Assembly: GCA_015065885.1 (NCBI GenBank)
Contig: SVPJ01000006.1
Span: 1 to 64,000, forward strand
Reading direction: 5' to 3'
Source of the DNA: Oscillospiraceae bacterium
GTDB lineage: Bacteria; Bacillota; Clostridia; Oscillospirales; Acutalibacteraceae
DNA length: 64,000 nucleotides
In this document: one piece after another, positions 36,793 to 45,223 of the stretch
How positions within the stretch are numbered: the first letter of the stretch is position 1
How the letters are laid out: each line of letters starts with the position of its first letter
Notes under the pieces: generated by a model
What the model saw: the letters and a program-made list of their open reading frames with translations, nothing else
Told to the model about the DNA's origin: nothing
Databases searched by the model: none
Translations under genes and position numbers: made by a program

Positions 36793-36827
36793 TCCCCTCA
36801 AGGGGAAGACTTTAACGATACAGCCTA
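36793..36827 (+). repeat. 35-bp direct repeat Q2
   Basis: Second copy of the CCCCTCAAGGGG..TTTAACGATACAGCCTA repeat, one mismatch from Q1. Confidence 0.85.
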
Positions 36828-36850
36828 CGCGTTGGCGTCATTCCTGCAAA

Positions 36851-36872
36851 CGCGCGATGCGCGCCCCTACCG
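36851..36872 (+). repeat. CCCTAC-tailed palindromic repeat, copy R4
   Basis: GCGCGATGCGCGC palindrome followed by CCCTACCG; nearly the same as R7. Confidence 0.6.
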
Positions 36873-36890
36873 TGCGTAATTCGAATCGCG

Positions 36891-37439
36891 CTATCCCCGC
36901 ACCGTTTTCCCTGCGGTGCGGGCGGCGTCGAGTACCGCCGCCGAAAGCGGGGCGCGGTCGGTCGCGTCCGCGTGTACGCACACGGCGGGGGCGCTGTTTA
37001 AGACCGTCAGCGTGGGGGCGAGTTGCTTTTCCAAATACACCCCGTCCGCACGGTCGGCACCCGCGGCGGTGAGCAATATTGTCTTTTTCGGCACCGCGAT
37101 GGGCGGGCGCACCCCGCGCACGAAGCGTGTCGACCAATACCGTTGCAAGCGGTCGAGCATCGTTTTCAGCGGGGCGGGAAACGCGCGGTTATACACGGGG
37201 GTGGCGATCACCAGTACGTCCGCCGCTTCGAGTGCTTCGTAAAACGCATCCAGATCACGGTGACGGCAACCGTTCACCTCACGGCAGTAGCCGCAATCGT
37301 CGCACGGGGCGGCGGTGACGGCAAAGGCGTCGAATTGCGTGAGGGTCGCCGCTCCGATGCCGCCAAGACAAGCGGCAAGCAGGCGAGCGGTCGCACCGTC
37401 TTTATGGGGAGAGCCGAACAGCACCACAACCTGCGGCAT
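36891..37439 (-). CDS. NAD(P)H-dependent FMN reductase / flavodoxin-fold protein
   Basis: A 182-residue flavodoxin-fold protein of the NADPH-dependent FMN reductase group. It opens with VVVLFGSPHKDGATARLL (FMN phosphate loop), has a cysteine cluster CDDCGYCREVNGC reminiscent of iron-sulfur flavoproteins, and the flavin-binding TPVYNRAFPAPLK block. Likely a cytoplasmic electron carrier or quinone/FMN reductase. I use ATG 37439, 7 bases after GAGGTG; the GTG at 37448 overlaps that site. It is the last gene of the minus-strand iscS-like operon. Partner unknown. Confidence 0.82.
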   Translation of the reverse strand: MPQVVVLFGSPHKDGATARLLAACLGGIGAATLTQFDAFAVTAAPCDDCGYCREVNGCRHRDLDAFYEALEAADVLVIATPVYNRAFPAPLKTMLDRLQRYWSTRFVRGVRPPIAVPKKTILLTAAGADRADGVYLEKQLAPTLTVLNSAPAVCVHADATDRAPLSAAVLDAARTAGKTVRG

Positions 37440-37449
37440 TCCGTTCACC

Positions 37450-40400
37450 TCATTCCCACACGGGCAGTACGATGGTGTACCGCCCGCCGTCGGTCAGCGA
37501 ATAGTAGTGGTTCAAAATCTCGCGCCAGGTCCAGCCTTCCTCGTTGGCGTAACCGATGGCACCGTATTGGCTGAGGCCCAGCCCGTGCCCGTGTCCGCGG
37601 GTGGTAAAGGTGATGCGGTCGGTCACGGCGTCATAAGAGACGGTGAAACTATGGGAGCGCAACGTGCCTGAGCCGATGGCTTTGCGGATATCGATACCGC
37701 GCAGATATACCCGCTCACCTTCATGTTCGTAATACGCATTGGTATCCACCACGTAGCCGCCCGCACCGTCGAAGGTCTTTCCGAACAGCGGGGTGTCGCC
37801 CTCTTCGAACAGCACGGTGGTTACCGCACCGTCGGTCTCCTTTGCGACGTACGCCGAAAGCAGTGCTTTCAGTTGGGTGAAGGTGAGGGAATGGGTGGCA
37901 ACGAGGTTGTCGTTGCCCGAATATTTTTGGATATAGTCTTCCGTATCGTAGCGGCTTTCGACGCTTTGCAGATACGGAAGAGCGGCGGTATACACGTGCT
38001 GGCAACTGGCGGTAGCACCGCCGGTACTGGCGGAATACATCGCGCACAGCGGCATTTTGCTCTTTACCGTCTGGGCGGTATCCGCCATCTTCACGCCGAC
38101 CACCTCGCCGACGGCATCGTACAGTTTGCGGTCGTTCGCGTCCGCAAGGTCGATACGGGAGGAGATGGAGAAGGTGCCGCCGTTCATGCAGGAATACAAC
38201 ATATACGTATAACTCGCTACCGCCTGCGCCTTTTGCGCTTCGGTGGAGTTTTGCATACTGCGGGCGGCGCCCATTTCGGTCTTCACCGCACACGCAACGG
38301 CGTATTGCAGGTCTTCCCGCGTTTGCAACGCCGTCTCCTCACCGCCCGCAATGCGCACCTTGATACCACGGAAGAACGCGGTCTCTGTGTCCGTATTCGA
38401 CGTGCCGTTCGGTGCGGTGGTCGTGGTGGTGACGGGTTCTTCGGTGGTCGTCGCGGCGGTCGTAGTGGTTACCGCCGTCGTGGTGGTGACTTCGGTCGTG
38501 GCGGTCGTTGCCGACGAGGCGGTCGTTGTCGCATCGTCCTCGGCCGAGGTGGTCGTTTCGGTTGCCACCGTGGTTGCGGTGGTGGTTGTCGTCGCAGTTT
38601 CGGCCGAGGTGGTCGTTTCGGTGGCCACCGTGGTTGCGGTGGTGGTGTTGGTTTCGGTCGCGTCGGGCACGGGCAGTTCGATATCAGGCACGATATCGCT
38701 GCTGTCGTATACCGTCGTGGTGGTCGTGGTGGTGGTCGCCGTCGTGGTCGCGTTTTTCAGCATCGCGGCGGGATACACCGTGTGCGGGTTATAGGAGATG
38801 ACCACGTCCTCGTCGGCGGATTCGCCGAGCGAGAGACGGCGTGCCGCCACGATGAGACGGATGCCTTCCGTTTTGGTTTTGGCGGAGGCGTCGGTCTCAA
38901 GCAACAGCAGGGTGTCATCCTTTTGCGGTTTCACCGAGGTGATGAACAGCGAGCGCGCCTCCAGTGCTTCGGTGAACGCCAAAAAGTCCTCGCTGCCGTC
39001 GAACGCCGTCGTGCGGTAATCGAACGACGGGTCGTTTTCATCCACGTACAGCACCGCGAACACCTGAAACGTGCCGGTGGTGTAGAGGGTGTTCATCTCC
39101 ACTGCCGTGTGGCGGAGAAGGAAGTTTGCGTCGGTGTAACGGATGAGATCGGAAAACATCTGCCCGTCCTCCGTGTTGTTGCCGTGAATGATGTACGAAC
39201 GGTTGACCGAAGTGATGGAGGATACCGCGACCGTATCGTCAAAATAGGGTACGCCGTAGTGGGACGCTTGCCCCGAAAAATCGGTCTTGGTGTAGTCGTA
39301 CAGTCCGTTTTGCATCACGGGATAACTGATGCCCGTGTCGGCAATGCGTATCCAGCCGCGGATATCGTCATTCTTCTGATACAGTGCATAAAAACGCGAC
39401 AGCATACCGCGCGGGAAATCAGCGGCATCGAAACTGCCGTCGTGTTCGCGGTCGTACAAAAGTTCCAACGATACGTACTGTTCGCGGTTTTGTGCGGGGT
39501 CGATGACGTAGGCATCGAGCAGCAGCCAGCCGCCCACGCAGAATGCGATCACCGCAAGCCACAGACATATCTTTCTTACCCACACGGCGGGGCGGTCGCC
39601 GCGCCACGGCAGAATGAAAGGCAAAAAGTGACGGCGCCCCGTGGCTTCGCCCGCGGGAATGGCGGGTGTGTGATCGATCGCTTCGAGCAGTTGACCGCCC
39701 GCCATCACGGTGGGATACGCCTCCAAATAACGGCGGGTGAGGTCGAGTGCCTGCGCGGTCGCAACGGCACGCACGGTGTCGCGGTCGACGCCCGTGGCAA
39801 GCAGTTCTTTTACCCACACGCGGCGGCTGTCCGCCAACGCGATGAACACCGTGCCGACAGGTTTTCCCTCGCTTGACGTGGGCCCCGCTTCTCCCGTAAT
39901 ACTCACGCCGAGGTCGCTGCCTCCCACGCGGCGCACACCGCATGCCATCGCGTGGGCGGTGTCTGCCGATACGGCACCTTGCGTTTCAAGGATGTCTTCG
40001 GACACGCCGAGTACGTCGTGTTTGATCTCTTTCGAATAGGCGGCGATACCGCACTCAAACACCGACGAAGCACCCGCCACTTGGGTCAGTTTACCTGAAA
40101 GCAGACCCGCAGTGCAGGATTCGGCGGTAGCGATCTTCATTTTTTTCTCTTTCAAAAGGTGAACGACTGCCGTTTGCAAGTCGTCCACGTCCACCCCGAA
40201 CACGTACGCGCCGAGCCGCTCGCACACGGCGGCAACGCACGGCTCACACAACGCGGCGGCTTCGTCCGCGGTTGCGGCGTGGGCGGTGATGCGCAACAGC
40301 ACCTCGCCGCCCGCACGGGCGGTGAGAGTCACGGCGGGGTCATCCCCTCTGAGCAGGTCGGCTACCCGTTCGTTCACCGCCGCAGAGGAAAGACCGAACA

Positions 40401-40830
40401 CGCCCACCGTGCGGGAGTAATACGCGCCGTCACCTTTTTCGCTCAAGAACGGAAGTACCGCCCGTCGAAGCAAGGGAGATAGCGTTTCTTCCGCCGCGGG
40501 AAGACACAAAAACAGTTGGGCATATTTTTCCAGTGCAAAGCCGCGAATGGCGGCGGCTTCATCGTAAAACGGCACGGCACCGCGGGGGAGGTCCTCCTCC
40601 CACGGCAGACCGAGCAGGACCGTGAGTTCCTTGTGTGCCTCTTCTGCAGCGCACAGCACCACGCAATCCGCACGGCGCATGGCACTTTGCAGTGCTTCGC
40701 GGAGCACCGCGCCCGTGGTGTCGACGTTGACGGGTGTGCCAACGGTGAGTCCGCACGCGGGCAATTCGCGCGACAAAAACGCGGTGACGGTCGACGGTAC
40801 GGCACCGACGGTAACGATCTCTGCCTTCAT
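37450..40830 (-). CDS. CinA - pseudo-sortase - Thr linker - SpoIID fusion protein
   Basis: A single uninterrupted 1126-residue frame with four parts. Residues 1-225 resemble the CinA MoaB-like domain but lack its GGLGPT..DD motif. Residues 229-370 are an intact CinA C-terminal (PncC-type nicotinamide-nucleotide amidase) domain (ATAESCTAGLL; SITGEAGPTSSEGKPVGTV). A membrane helix follows at 417-443, then a class B sortase-like domain at 485-667 whose catalytic His and Cys positions are Asn551 (IIHGNN) and Asp647 (LETD) while Arg658 stays. A Thr-rich linker (693-806) leads to a SpoIID/LytB domain (819-1126; CAVKTEMG, GHGHGLGLSQYG). Predicted topology: CinA inside, the rest outside. Start has AAGGAGG upstream. 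The combined job is unknown. Confidence 0.85.
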   Translation of the reverse strand: MKAEIVTVGAVPSTVTAFLSRELPACGLTVGTPVNVDTTGAVLREALQSAMRRADCVVLCAAEEAHKELTVLLGLPWEEDLPRGAVPFYDEAAAIRGFALEKYAQLFLCLPAAEETLSPLLRRAVLPFLSEKGDGAYYSRTVGVFGLSSAAVNERVADLLRGDDPAVTLTARAGGEVLLRITAHAATADEAAALCEPCVAAVCERLGAYVFGVDVDDLQTAVVHLLKEKKMKIATAESCTAGLLSGKLTQVAGASSVFECGIAAYSKEIKHDVLGVSEDILETQGAVSADTAHAMACGVRRVGGSDLGVSITGEAGPTSSEGKPVGTVFIALADSRRVWVKELLATGVDRDTVRAVATAQALDLTRRYLEAYPTVMAGGQLLEAIDHTPAIPAGEATGRRHFLPFILPWRGDRPAVWVRKICLWLAVIAFCVGGWLLLDAYVIDPAQNREQYVSLELLYDREHDGSFDAADFPRGMLSRFYALYQKNDDIRGWIRIADTGISYPVMQNGLYDYTKTDFSGQASHYGVPYFDDTVAVSSITSVNRSYIIHGNNTEDGQMFSDLIRYTDANFLLRHTAVEMNTLYTTGTFQVFAVLYVDENDPSFDYRTTAFDGSEDFLAFTEALEARSLFITSVKPQKDDTLLLLETDASAKTKTEGIRLIVAARRLSLGESADEDVVISYNPHTVYPAAMLKNATTTATTTTTTTTVYDSSDIVPDIELPVPDATETNTTTATTVATETTTSAETATTTTTATTVATETTTSAEDDATTTASSATTATTEVTTTTAVTTTTAATTTEEPVTTTTTAPNGTSNTDTETAFFRGIKVRIAGGEETALQTREDLQYAVACAVKTEMGAARSMQNSTEAQKAQAVASYTYMLYSCMNGGTFSISSRIDLADANDRKLYDAVGEVVGVKMADTAQTVKSKMPLCAMYSASTGGATASCQHVYTAALPYLQSVESRYDTEDYIQKYSGNDNLVATHSLTFTQLKALLSAYVAKETDGAVTTVLFEEGDTPLFGKTFDGAGGYVVDTNAYYEHEGERVYLRGIDIRKAIGSGTLRSHSFTVSYDAVTDRITFTTRGHGHGLGLSQYGAIGYANEEGWTWREILNHYYSLTDGGRYTIVLPVWE

Positions 40831-40851
40831 GCGGCACCTCCTTTTCAGAAA

Positions 40852-42048
40852 TTACACTTCGTCGTCCGCGGCATCCACCGTGATACGGCGCATACCGGCA
40901 ATGGCTTCTTCGATCCATTCCTCCACGGGCAAACAGCGTTCCGCTTCTTCCAGCATCGCCACGGTCGGGCGGGTGCGGGGATGCCGCGGGGTGAACACCG
41001 TACAGCAATCTTCGTACGGCTGAATGGAAATATCAAAGGTGTCGATACGGCGGGCAATGCGGATGATCTCCTCTTTATCCATACCGATCACGGGACGGAA
41101 CACGGGAACGGTACACACCGCGTCGGTCACGGCAAGGGCTTGTGCCGTTTGACTTGCGACCTGCCCCAAACTCTCGCCCGTGATGAGCGAATGGCAGCCG
41201 TCCGCCACCGCCACCCGTTCGGCGATACGCATCATAAAACGGCGCATCAACAGAGTGAACAGTTCTTCGGGACAGCGGCGGCTGATCTCTTCTTGAATTT
41301 TTGTAAACGGGACGATATTTACCGAAATGCGTCCCGCGTAGTTCGCGACTTTGCCGAGCAGGGAGAGTACTTTCATTTCGGCGCGCTCACTGGTGTACGG
41401 CGGGGAGGCAAAGTGGACAGCGGTCAACTGCAGGCCGCGCTTCGCCATCATATACGCCGCAACGGGAGAGTCGATGCCGCCCGAAATGAGCAAGCCCGAA
41501 CGGCCCGCCGTGCCCACGGGCATACCGCCTGCACCCGGCAACTGCGCCGCGTGGATGTACGCACCGAAATCGCGGATCTCCACCATAATGAGCAGTTCGG
41601 GATCGCGCACGTCCACTTTCAAGTGGGGGAACTGCGCGAGTACCGCACCGCCCACTTCCGCACAGATAGCAGGAGAGCCGAGCGGGAAGGTTTTGTCGCT
41701 GCGCTTGGCTTCCACCTTAAAGGTCTTGGCGGTGCGCAGTTGGTCGGCGAGGTAGCGCGGGGCTTCTTCGCAGATCACGGTAATGTCTTTTGCCACCACC
41801 CGCGCGCGGGAGAAGGCGGAAATGCCGAACACGTGTGCCACGCGGTCGGCGGCGGTGTCAAGGTCGATGCCGTCCGCTTGCGGTTCGATATAGATGGTGG
41901 ATTGCGCGCGACGGATCTGGAATGAGCCGAGCGGGCGCAGACGGCGGCGGATATTCTTCACCAGCACGTCTTCAAAACTGCTGCGGTTTAAGCCCTTCAG
42001 CGCCAACTCACCGTTTTTGATAAGCAGAATTTCTTCGGGTATGTACAT
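40852..42048 (-). CDS. thiI: tRNA 4-thiouridine / thiamine sulfur transferase ThiI
   Basis: A 398-residue ATP-dependent enzyme that uses sulfur from a cysteine desulfurase to form 4-thiouridine in tRNA and, in some bacteria, thiazole for thiamine. It has an N-terminal ferredoxin-like plus THUMP region, then an adenylation PP-loop (LLISGGIDSPVAAY) and the conserved SLGQVASQT block. The C-terminal rhodanese domain found in enteric ThiI is absent, as in most Firmicutes. ATG 42048 follows AAAGGAG. The desulfurase gene two positions upstream in the operon is the expected sulfur donor. Confidence 0.95.
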   Translation of the reverse strand: MYIPEEILLIKNGELALKGLNRSSFEDVLVKNIRRRLRPLGSFQIRRAQSTIYIEPQADGIDLDTAADRVAHVFGISAFSRARVVAKDITVICEEAPRYLADQLRTAKTFKVEAKRSDKTFPLGSPAICAEVGGAVLAQFPHLKVDVRDPELLIMVEIRDFGAYIHAAQLPGAGGMPVGTAGRSGLLISGGIDSPVAAYMMAKRGLQLTAVHFASPPYTSERAEMKVLSLLGKVANYAGRISVNIVPFTKIQEEISRRCPEELFTLLMRRFMMRIAERVAVADGCHSLITGESLGQVASQTAQALAVTDAVCTVPVFRPVIGMDKEEIIRIARRIDTFDISIQPYEDCCTVFTPRHPRTRPTVAMLEEAERCLPVEEWIEEAIAGMRRITVDAADDEV

Positions 42049-42061
42049 GGTCGTATCTCCT

Positions 42062-43447
42062 TTAGGGTGTTGCCGCCTTTGCGGTCGTCGTGGTCGTAGT
42101 CGCAGGCTTTGCGGTCGTCGTGGTTACGGTGACTTGCGCGGTCGTTGCGGTCGTCGTCACCCGGGCGGTCGTGGTCGTACCCTTACCCGTCGTGGTGGTC
42201 ACCCCTTTTTGGGTGGTGGTTACAGCACCTTTGGCAGTCGTGGTGGTCGCACCTTTTTTGGTAGTGGTCGTAGCACCTTTCTTGGTGGTGGTCGTAGCAC
42301 CTTTTTTGGTGGTGGTCGCGGAAGTCGTTTCGCTCTTGCCGTACACGCTGTGCGGTGTCTTCTTCTGCGCGGTGTACCAGCGATAGGGCATAATGACATC
42401 CTTGTTCGTTGTGACGTTGGCAGACACGGTGGCCGTCTCTCCCGGACGCACTTTGCGGGCAACGACCGCCAAACGGGCGTCGTCAAAATGAGCAATGCTC
42501 TTGGGGGTGCAGGTGTAGAGAATGAGCAACTCGTCGCTCGCCTTCACGTCCACGTCGTTGAAATCGTACAGCGAGCGGTCCCGTAAGCCGTTTACGTATT
42601 TCATAAACTGGTCGTGATTTGTAAACGAGGTCTCCTGAATGGAGTAGTAGTGTTCGACCTTCGATTTGGAGTCCTGCATCACCACCGCAAAGATCTTGTA
42701 TTGCGAGGTGTAAAACAGCGTATCCAACGTGATGATCTGGTTGGCACTTTTCATATACGCCAGCGAATTTGCGAGGTTGTTGAGTTTCGCAAACATCTGA
42801 CCGCTCGCCATATTGTGACCGTAGATCACGAGACTTTTGGAGGACGCCGTGGGGGTATCCAGTTTGTTTTTGGCGTCAAAGAACAGCGCGCCGTTCTTGT
42901 TTTTGTTTTTGTAGAAATCGTGGGTGAGATAGTAGTCGTTGTCGTTGCTGTGCATCACTTCACGGTCGATACCGCAGGCGGAATATTTCAGCCAGCCGCG
43001 AATATCGCTGTTCAGGTAATACAGCGTTTTCAGATCGTCCTGAATGCCCGCGGGATAGCCGTCCCATTGTTGAGCTTCCGCGGTCAGTTCGGCGTCCTGC
43101 TTGCCGTAGCGGATATTGGTCAACTCTTCCGCGAGCGCGGTGTTCTGTTGCGGAATGATGAACGATTCGTTCACCAGCACGGCGGTGGTGCCGATGAACA
43201 CGAGCAGGGAGAGAAGCAACAGCAGTTTACGGGCGATCTCACGGATGGGATCGTCGTGATACGGAATGAACGCCGCGAGCGGGCGACGGCGACGGCGGCG
43301 CTTTTGCGGAGGTGCTTTTTCCGCCAACGTCGAAAGCGAGACGGTGTCCTGCTTTTGCAGGTTTTCCACGAACGCCAACGCTTCGTCCAATTCGGCGTCG
43401 GCAACGGTCGGGATACTGTCTAAAAACTCTTGTTCACGGTCAGACAT
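42062..43447 (-). CDS. Class B sortase with Thr/Lys-rich C-terminal tail
   Basis: A membrane transpeptidase that would attach surface proteins to the wall. The 461-residue protein has a 70-residue cytoplasmic N-terminus with a six-Arg cluster, one helix (LLLLLSLLVFIGTTAVLV), and a sortase B fold with the full triad: His211 in VIYGHNM, Cys313 in LYTC and Arg325 in DARLAVVAR. After the catalytic domain comes a 100-residue low-complexity tail of TTTTKKGA repeats and poly-Thr. The start ATG at 43447 is 9 bases after AAAGGGG; the ATG at 43456 abuts it. It lies between the desulfurase and thiI, an odd place for a sortase. No sorting-signal substrate is seen in this window. Confidence 0.9.
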   Translation of the reverse strand: MSDREQEFLDSIPTVADAELDEALAFVENLQKQDTVSLSTLAEKAPPQKRRRRRRPLAAFIPYHDDPIREIARKLLLLLSLLVFIGTTAVLVNESFIIPQQNTALAEELTNIRYGKQDAELTAEAQQWDGYPAGIQDDLKTLYYLNSDIRGWLKYSACGIDREVMHSNDNDYYLTHDFYKNKNKNGALFFDAKNKLDTPTASSKSLVIYGHNMASGQMFAKLNNLANSLAYMKSANQIITLDTLFYTSQYKIFAVVMQDSKSKVEHYYSIQETSFTNHDQFMKYVNGLRDRSLYDFNDVDVKASDELLILYTCTPKSIAHFDDARLAVVARKVRPGETATVSANVTTNKDVIMPYRWYTAQKKTPHSVYGKSETTSATTTKKGATTTTKKGATTTTKKGATTTTAKGAVTTTQKGVTTTTGKGTTTTARVTTTATTAQVTVTTTTAKPATTTTTTAKAATP

Positions 43448-43465
43448 AGGTTGCATCCCCTTTCA

Positions 43466-44617
43466 TTAGCGGTTTGGACGGCGGAACGCCGCCACGCGGG
43501 TGAGGGTATCCACCGCTTCCCGCATCGCCGCCAAAAAGCGGTCGATATCGTCTTCAGTGGTGGTGTGGCAAAAACTGATACGCAAGGCACTGTCGATCTC
43601 CGCCGCGGGGAGCCGTAACGCCTGCAAAACGGAACTGTGCTTCCCCTTCGAGCAGGCGGACCCGCTTGAAACAAACACGTCGCGCTCCGCCAAAAAATGC
43701 AACAGCGTTTCACTGCGCAGACCGGGGAAGGAGACGTTCACAATGTACGGTACGTGCGATTTCGGCAGATGCAGCCGCGCTTCGGGGAAGGCGGACAGCC
43801 CCGAAGTCAAGCGGTCGCACAACGCGGTGTAGCGCGCGTGTGTGTCGCCCATCGGGGGGAGCGCAGTCACCGCCGCACCGAAGGCGGCAATGGCGGGCGC
43901 GGCTTCGGTGCCCGCACGCAGCGTCCGTTCCTGCTCGCCGCCCAGTGCGCGGGGCAACACCCGCACGCCGCGGCGTATGTACAAAGCGCCCACCCCTTTG
44001 GGTGCGTGCAGTTTGTGACCGCTCACAGTCAAAAGATCCACGCTCCACTTTTGCGCTTTGATGGGGAGTTTTCCCGCGGCTTGTACCGCGTCAGTGTGAA
44101 ACAGCGCGCGGGGGGCGATGCGTTTGACGGCGGGGGCGATCTCTTCCACGGCGAAGCGTGCCCCCGTTTCGTTGTTCACCGTCATCACGCTGACAAGCGC
44201 GGTATCGTTGCGGCAGACAGCGGCGACCGCTTCGGGGGTGATGTTGCCGTCTTCGTCAGGTAAAAGGCGGGTGACTTCCCACCCCTGCTTTTCCAATTCA
44301 TCAAACGCGGCAGCGACGCTCGCGTGTTCCATTGCGGTGGTGACGGCGTGTTTTCCCACACGGAAATTGGCGGCAGCACCGCCCAAAACCGCGAGATTGT
44401 TTGCCTCCGTCCCGCCCGAGGTGAAGACAAGGTCTTCCGCGGGCACGCCGATCAAAGCGGCGACCGCACGGCGGGCGGCGGTAAGTTCGCGTTCCGCCGC
44501 AATGCCCGCCGTATGCAGGGAGGAGGGGTTGCCGAACGCCTCGGTCATCATATACAACGCCTTGTCCGCCGCCGCTTGGCAAACGGCAGTGGTGGCGGCG
44601 TTATCCAAATAGGTCGT
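43466..44617 (-). CDS. Cysteine desulfurase (IscS/NifS family), unusual start
   Basis: PLP enzyme that takes sulfur from cysteine for ThiI and other sulfur carriers. The protein starts TTYLDNAATT, has SGGTEANNLA, the PLP lysine region SVDLLTVSGHKLHAPKGVG, and the active Cys loop SSGSACSKGKHS. The start is uncertain: AAGGAGGG lies at 44624-44631, and the only candidates near it are ACG at 44617 (7 bases, as drawn) or TTG at 44608; the track's TTG at 44635 is upstream of the ribosome site. First gene of the minus-strand operon. Confidence 0.85.
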   Translation of the reverse strand, partial: TTYLDNAATTAVCQAAADKALYMMTEAFGNPSSLHTAGIAAERELTAARRAVAALIGVPAEDLVFTSGGTEANNLAVLGGAAANFRVGKHAVTTAMEHASVAAAFDELEKQGWEVTRLLPDEDGNITPEAVAAVCRNDTALVSVMTVNNETGARFAVEEIAPAVKRIAPRALFHTDAVQAAGKLPIKAQKWSVDLLTVSGHKLHAPKGVGALYIRRGVRVLPRALGGEQERTLRAGTEAAPAIAAFGAAVTALPPMGDTHARYTALCDRLTSGLSAFPEARLHLPKSHVPYIVNVSFPGLRSETLLHFLAERDVFVSSGSACSKGKHSSVLQALRLPAAEIDSALRISFCHTTTEDDIDRFLAAMREAVDTLTRVAAFRRPNR

Positions 44618-44646
44618 AAAGATCCCTCCTTCCAATAGATAGATAT

Positions 44647-44675
44647 ATCATACCATACATTTCAAAAATATACAA
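44647..44675 (-). promoter_or_regulatory. Promoter of the desulfurase-sortase-thiI-fusion operon
   Basis: On the minus strand TTGTAT (complement of 44670-44675), 17-base spacer, TATGAT (complement of 44647-44652). The predicted start of transcription lies near 44640, leaving a very short leader before the ribosome binding site. Confidence 0.7.
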
Positions 44676-44749
44676 CCCACTATTTTGTGGCAAAATAGTT
44701 ACAATATTGTTACGCTTTTTTCGGGGAATGGGTGTATACTTATCTTGTA

Positions 44750-45079
44750 CTAACCTGTGTAATCCTCAAGTAAGCGTTGCAGGGCGGTTTCACTGTATAC
44801 GGGGATGCCGACATACAGCGCTTCCTGCTCGGCGGCGGGCAGAGAGGAGACGAACACGTCGTACACGGCGGCAGGTGTGTCGCCGTGCGGCGAAAAGACC
44901 GCGAGCCGCCCTTCAAACACCCCCACGACGGCGTGCGGGTCGGCGGTGCTGACGGTGGCGGCGTCTTCCCCCGTTTTCGCGGGTGCGTCGGGGCGGGTGA
45001 GTGCGAGGAGGATACCGCTTGCCACCGCCAAAAGGATGACGAGGACGTAAAACCGTTTCCAAAGCGGATGCGTCTGCAT
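44750..45079 (-). CDS. Small membrane protein with BofC C-terminal-like domain
   Basis: A 109-residue protein with one N-terminal helix (FYVLVILLAVASGILLAL) and a compact extracytoplasmic domain ending VGVFEGRLAVFSP..YDVFVSSLPAAEQEAL..LLEDYTG. That tail matches the BofC C-terminal (bypass-of-forespore) type domain seen in small clostridial membrane proteins. The ATG follows GGGGAG. It is divergent from the PBP1A gene. Function in this organism is unknown; a link to envelope or sporulation control is inference from the domain name. Confidence 0.6.
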   Translation of the reverse strand: MQTHPLWKRFYVLVILLAVASGILLALTRPDAPAKTGEDAATVSTADPHAVVGVFEGRLAVFSPHGDTPAAVYDVFVSSLPAAEQEALYVGIPVYSETALQRLLEDYTG

Positions 45080-45161
45080 ACAAAAACTCCCCTTTTTCTG
45101 CTGTTTTTGAAAAAAGTGTGCCCCGTCGTGCGGAAAATATGCCCACTTGCGGTATTATGAT

Positions 45162-45189
45162 TTGACTTTTGGGGATTTTATGGTAAAAT
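45162..45189 (+). promoter_or_regulatory. Promoter of the class A PBP gene
   Basis: TTGACT at 45162-45167, 16-base spacer, TAAAAT at 45184-45189. Confidence 0.65.
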
Positions 45190-45223
45190 AAAGTGATAAC
45201 AGTGACTCGGAAAGGATGCGACG

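Larger units (their letters stand above)
36557..36890. other. Gap holding a dockerin remnant, terminator and repeats
   Basis: No intact gene. It holds a broken dockerin end (36617-36655), the terminator at 36669-36707, two CCCTAC-tailed repeats and the direct repeat Q2. Confidence 0.7.

Noticed and set aside
37723-39876. 717-residue forward ORF opposite the fusion gene
   Set aside because: Its Gly/Arg-rich middle is simply the complement of the Thr-rich linker; no start signals.
42230-42330. Short regularly spaced repeats resembling a CRISPR array
   Set aside because: They are in-frame TTTTKKGA codon repeats of the sortase tail, with no spacers of unique sequence; no cas genes are present.
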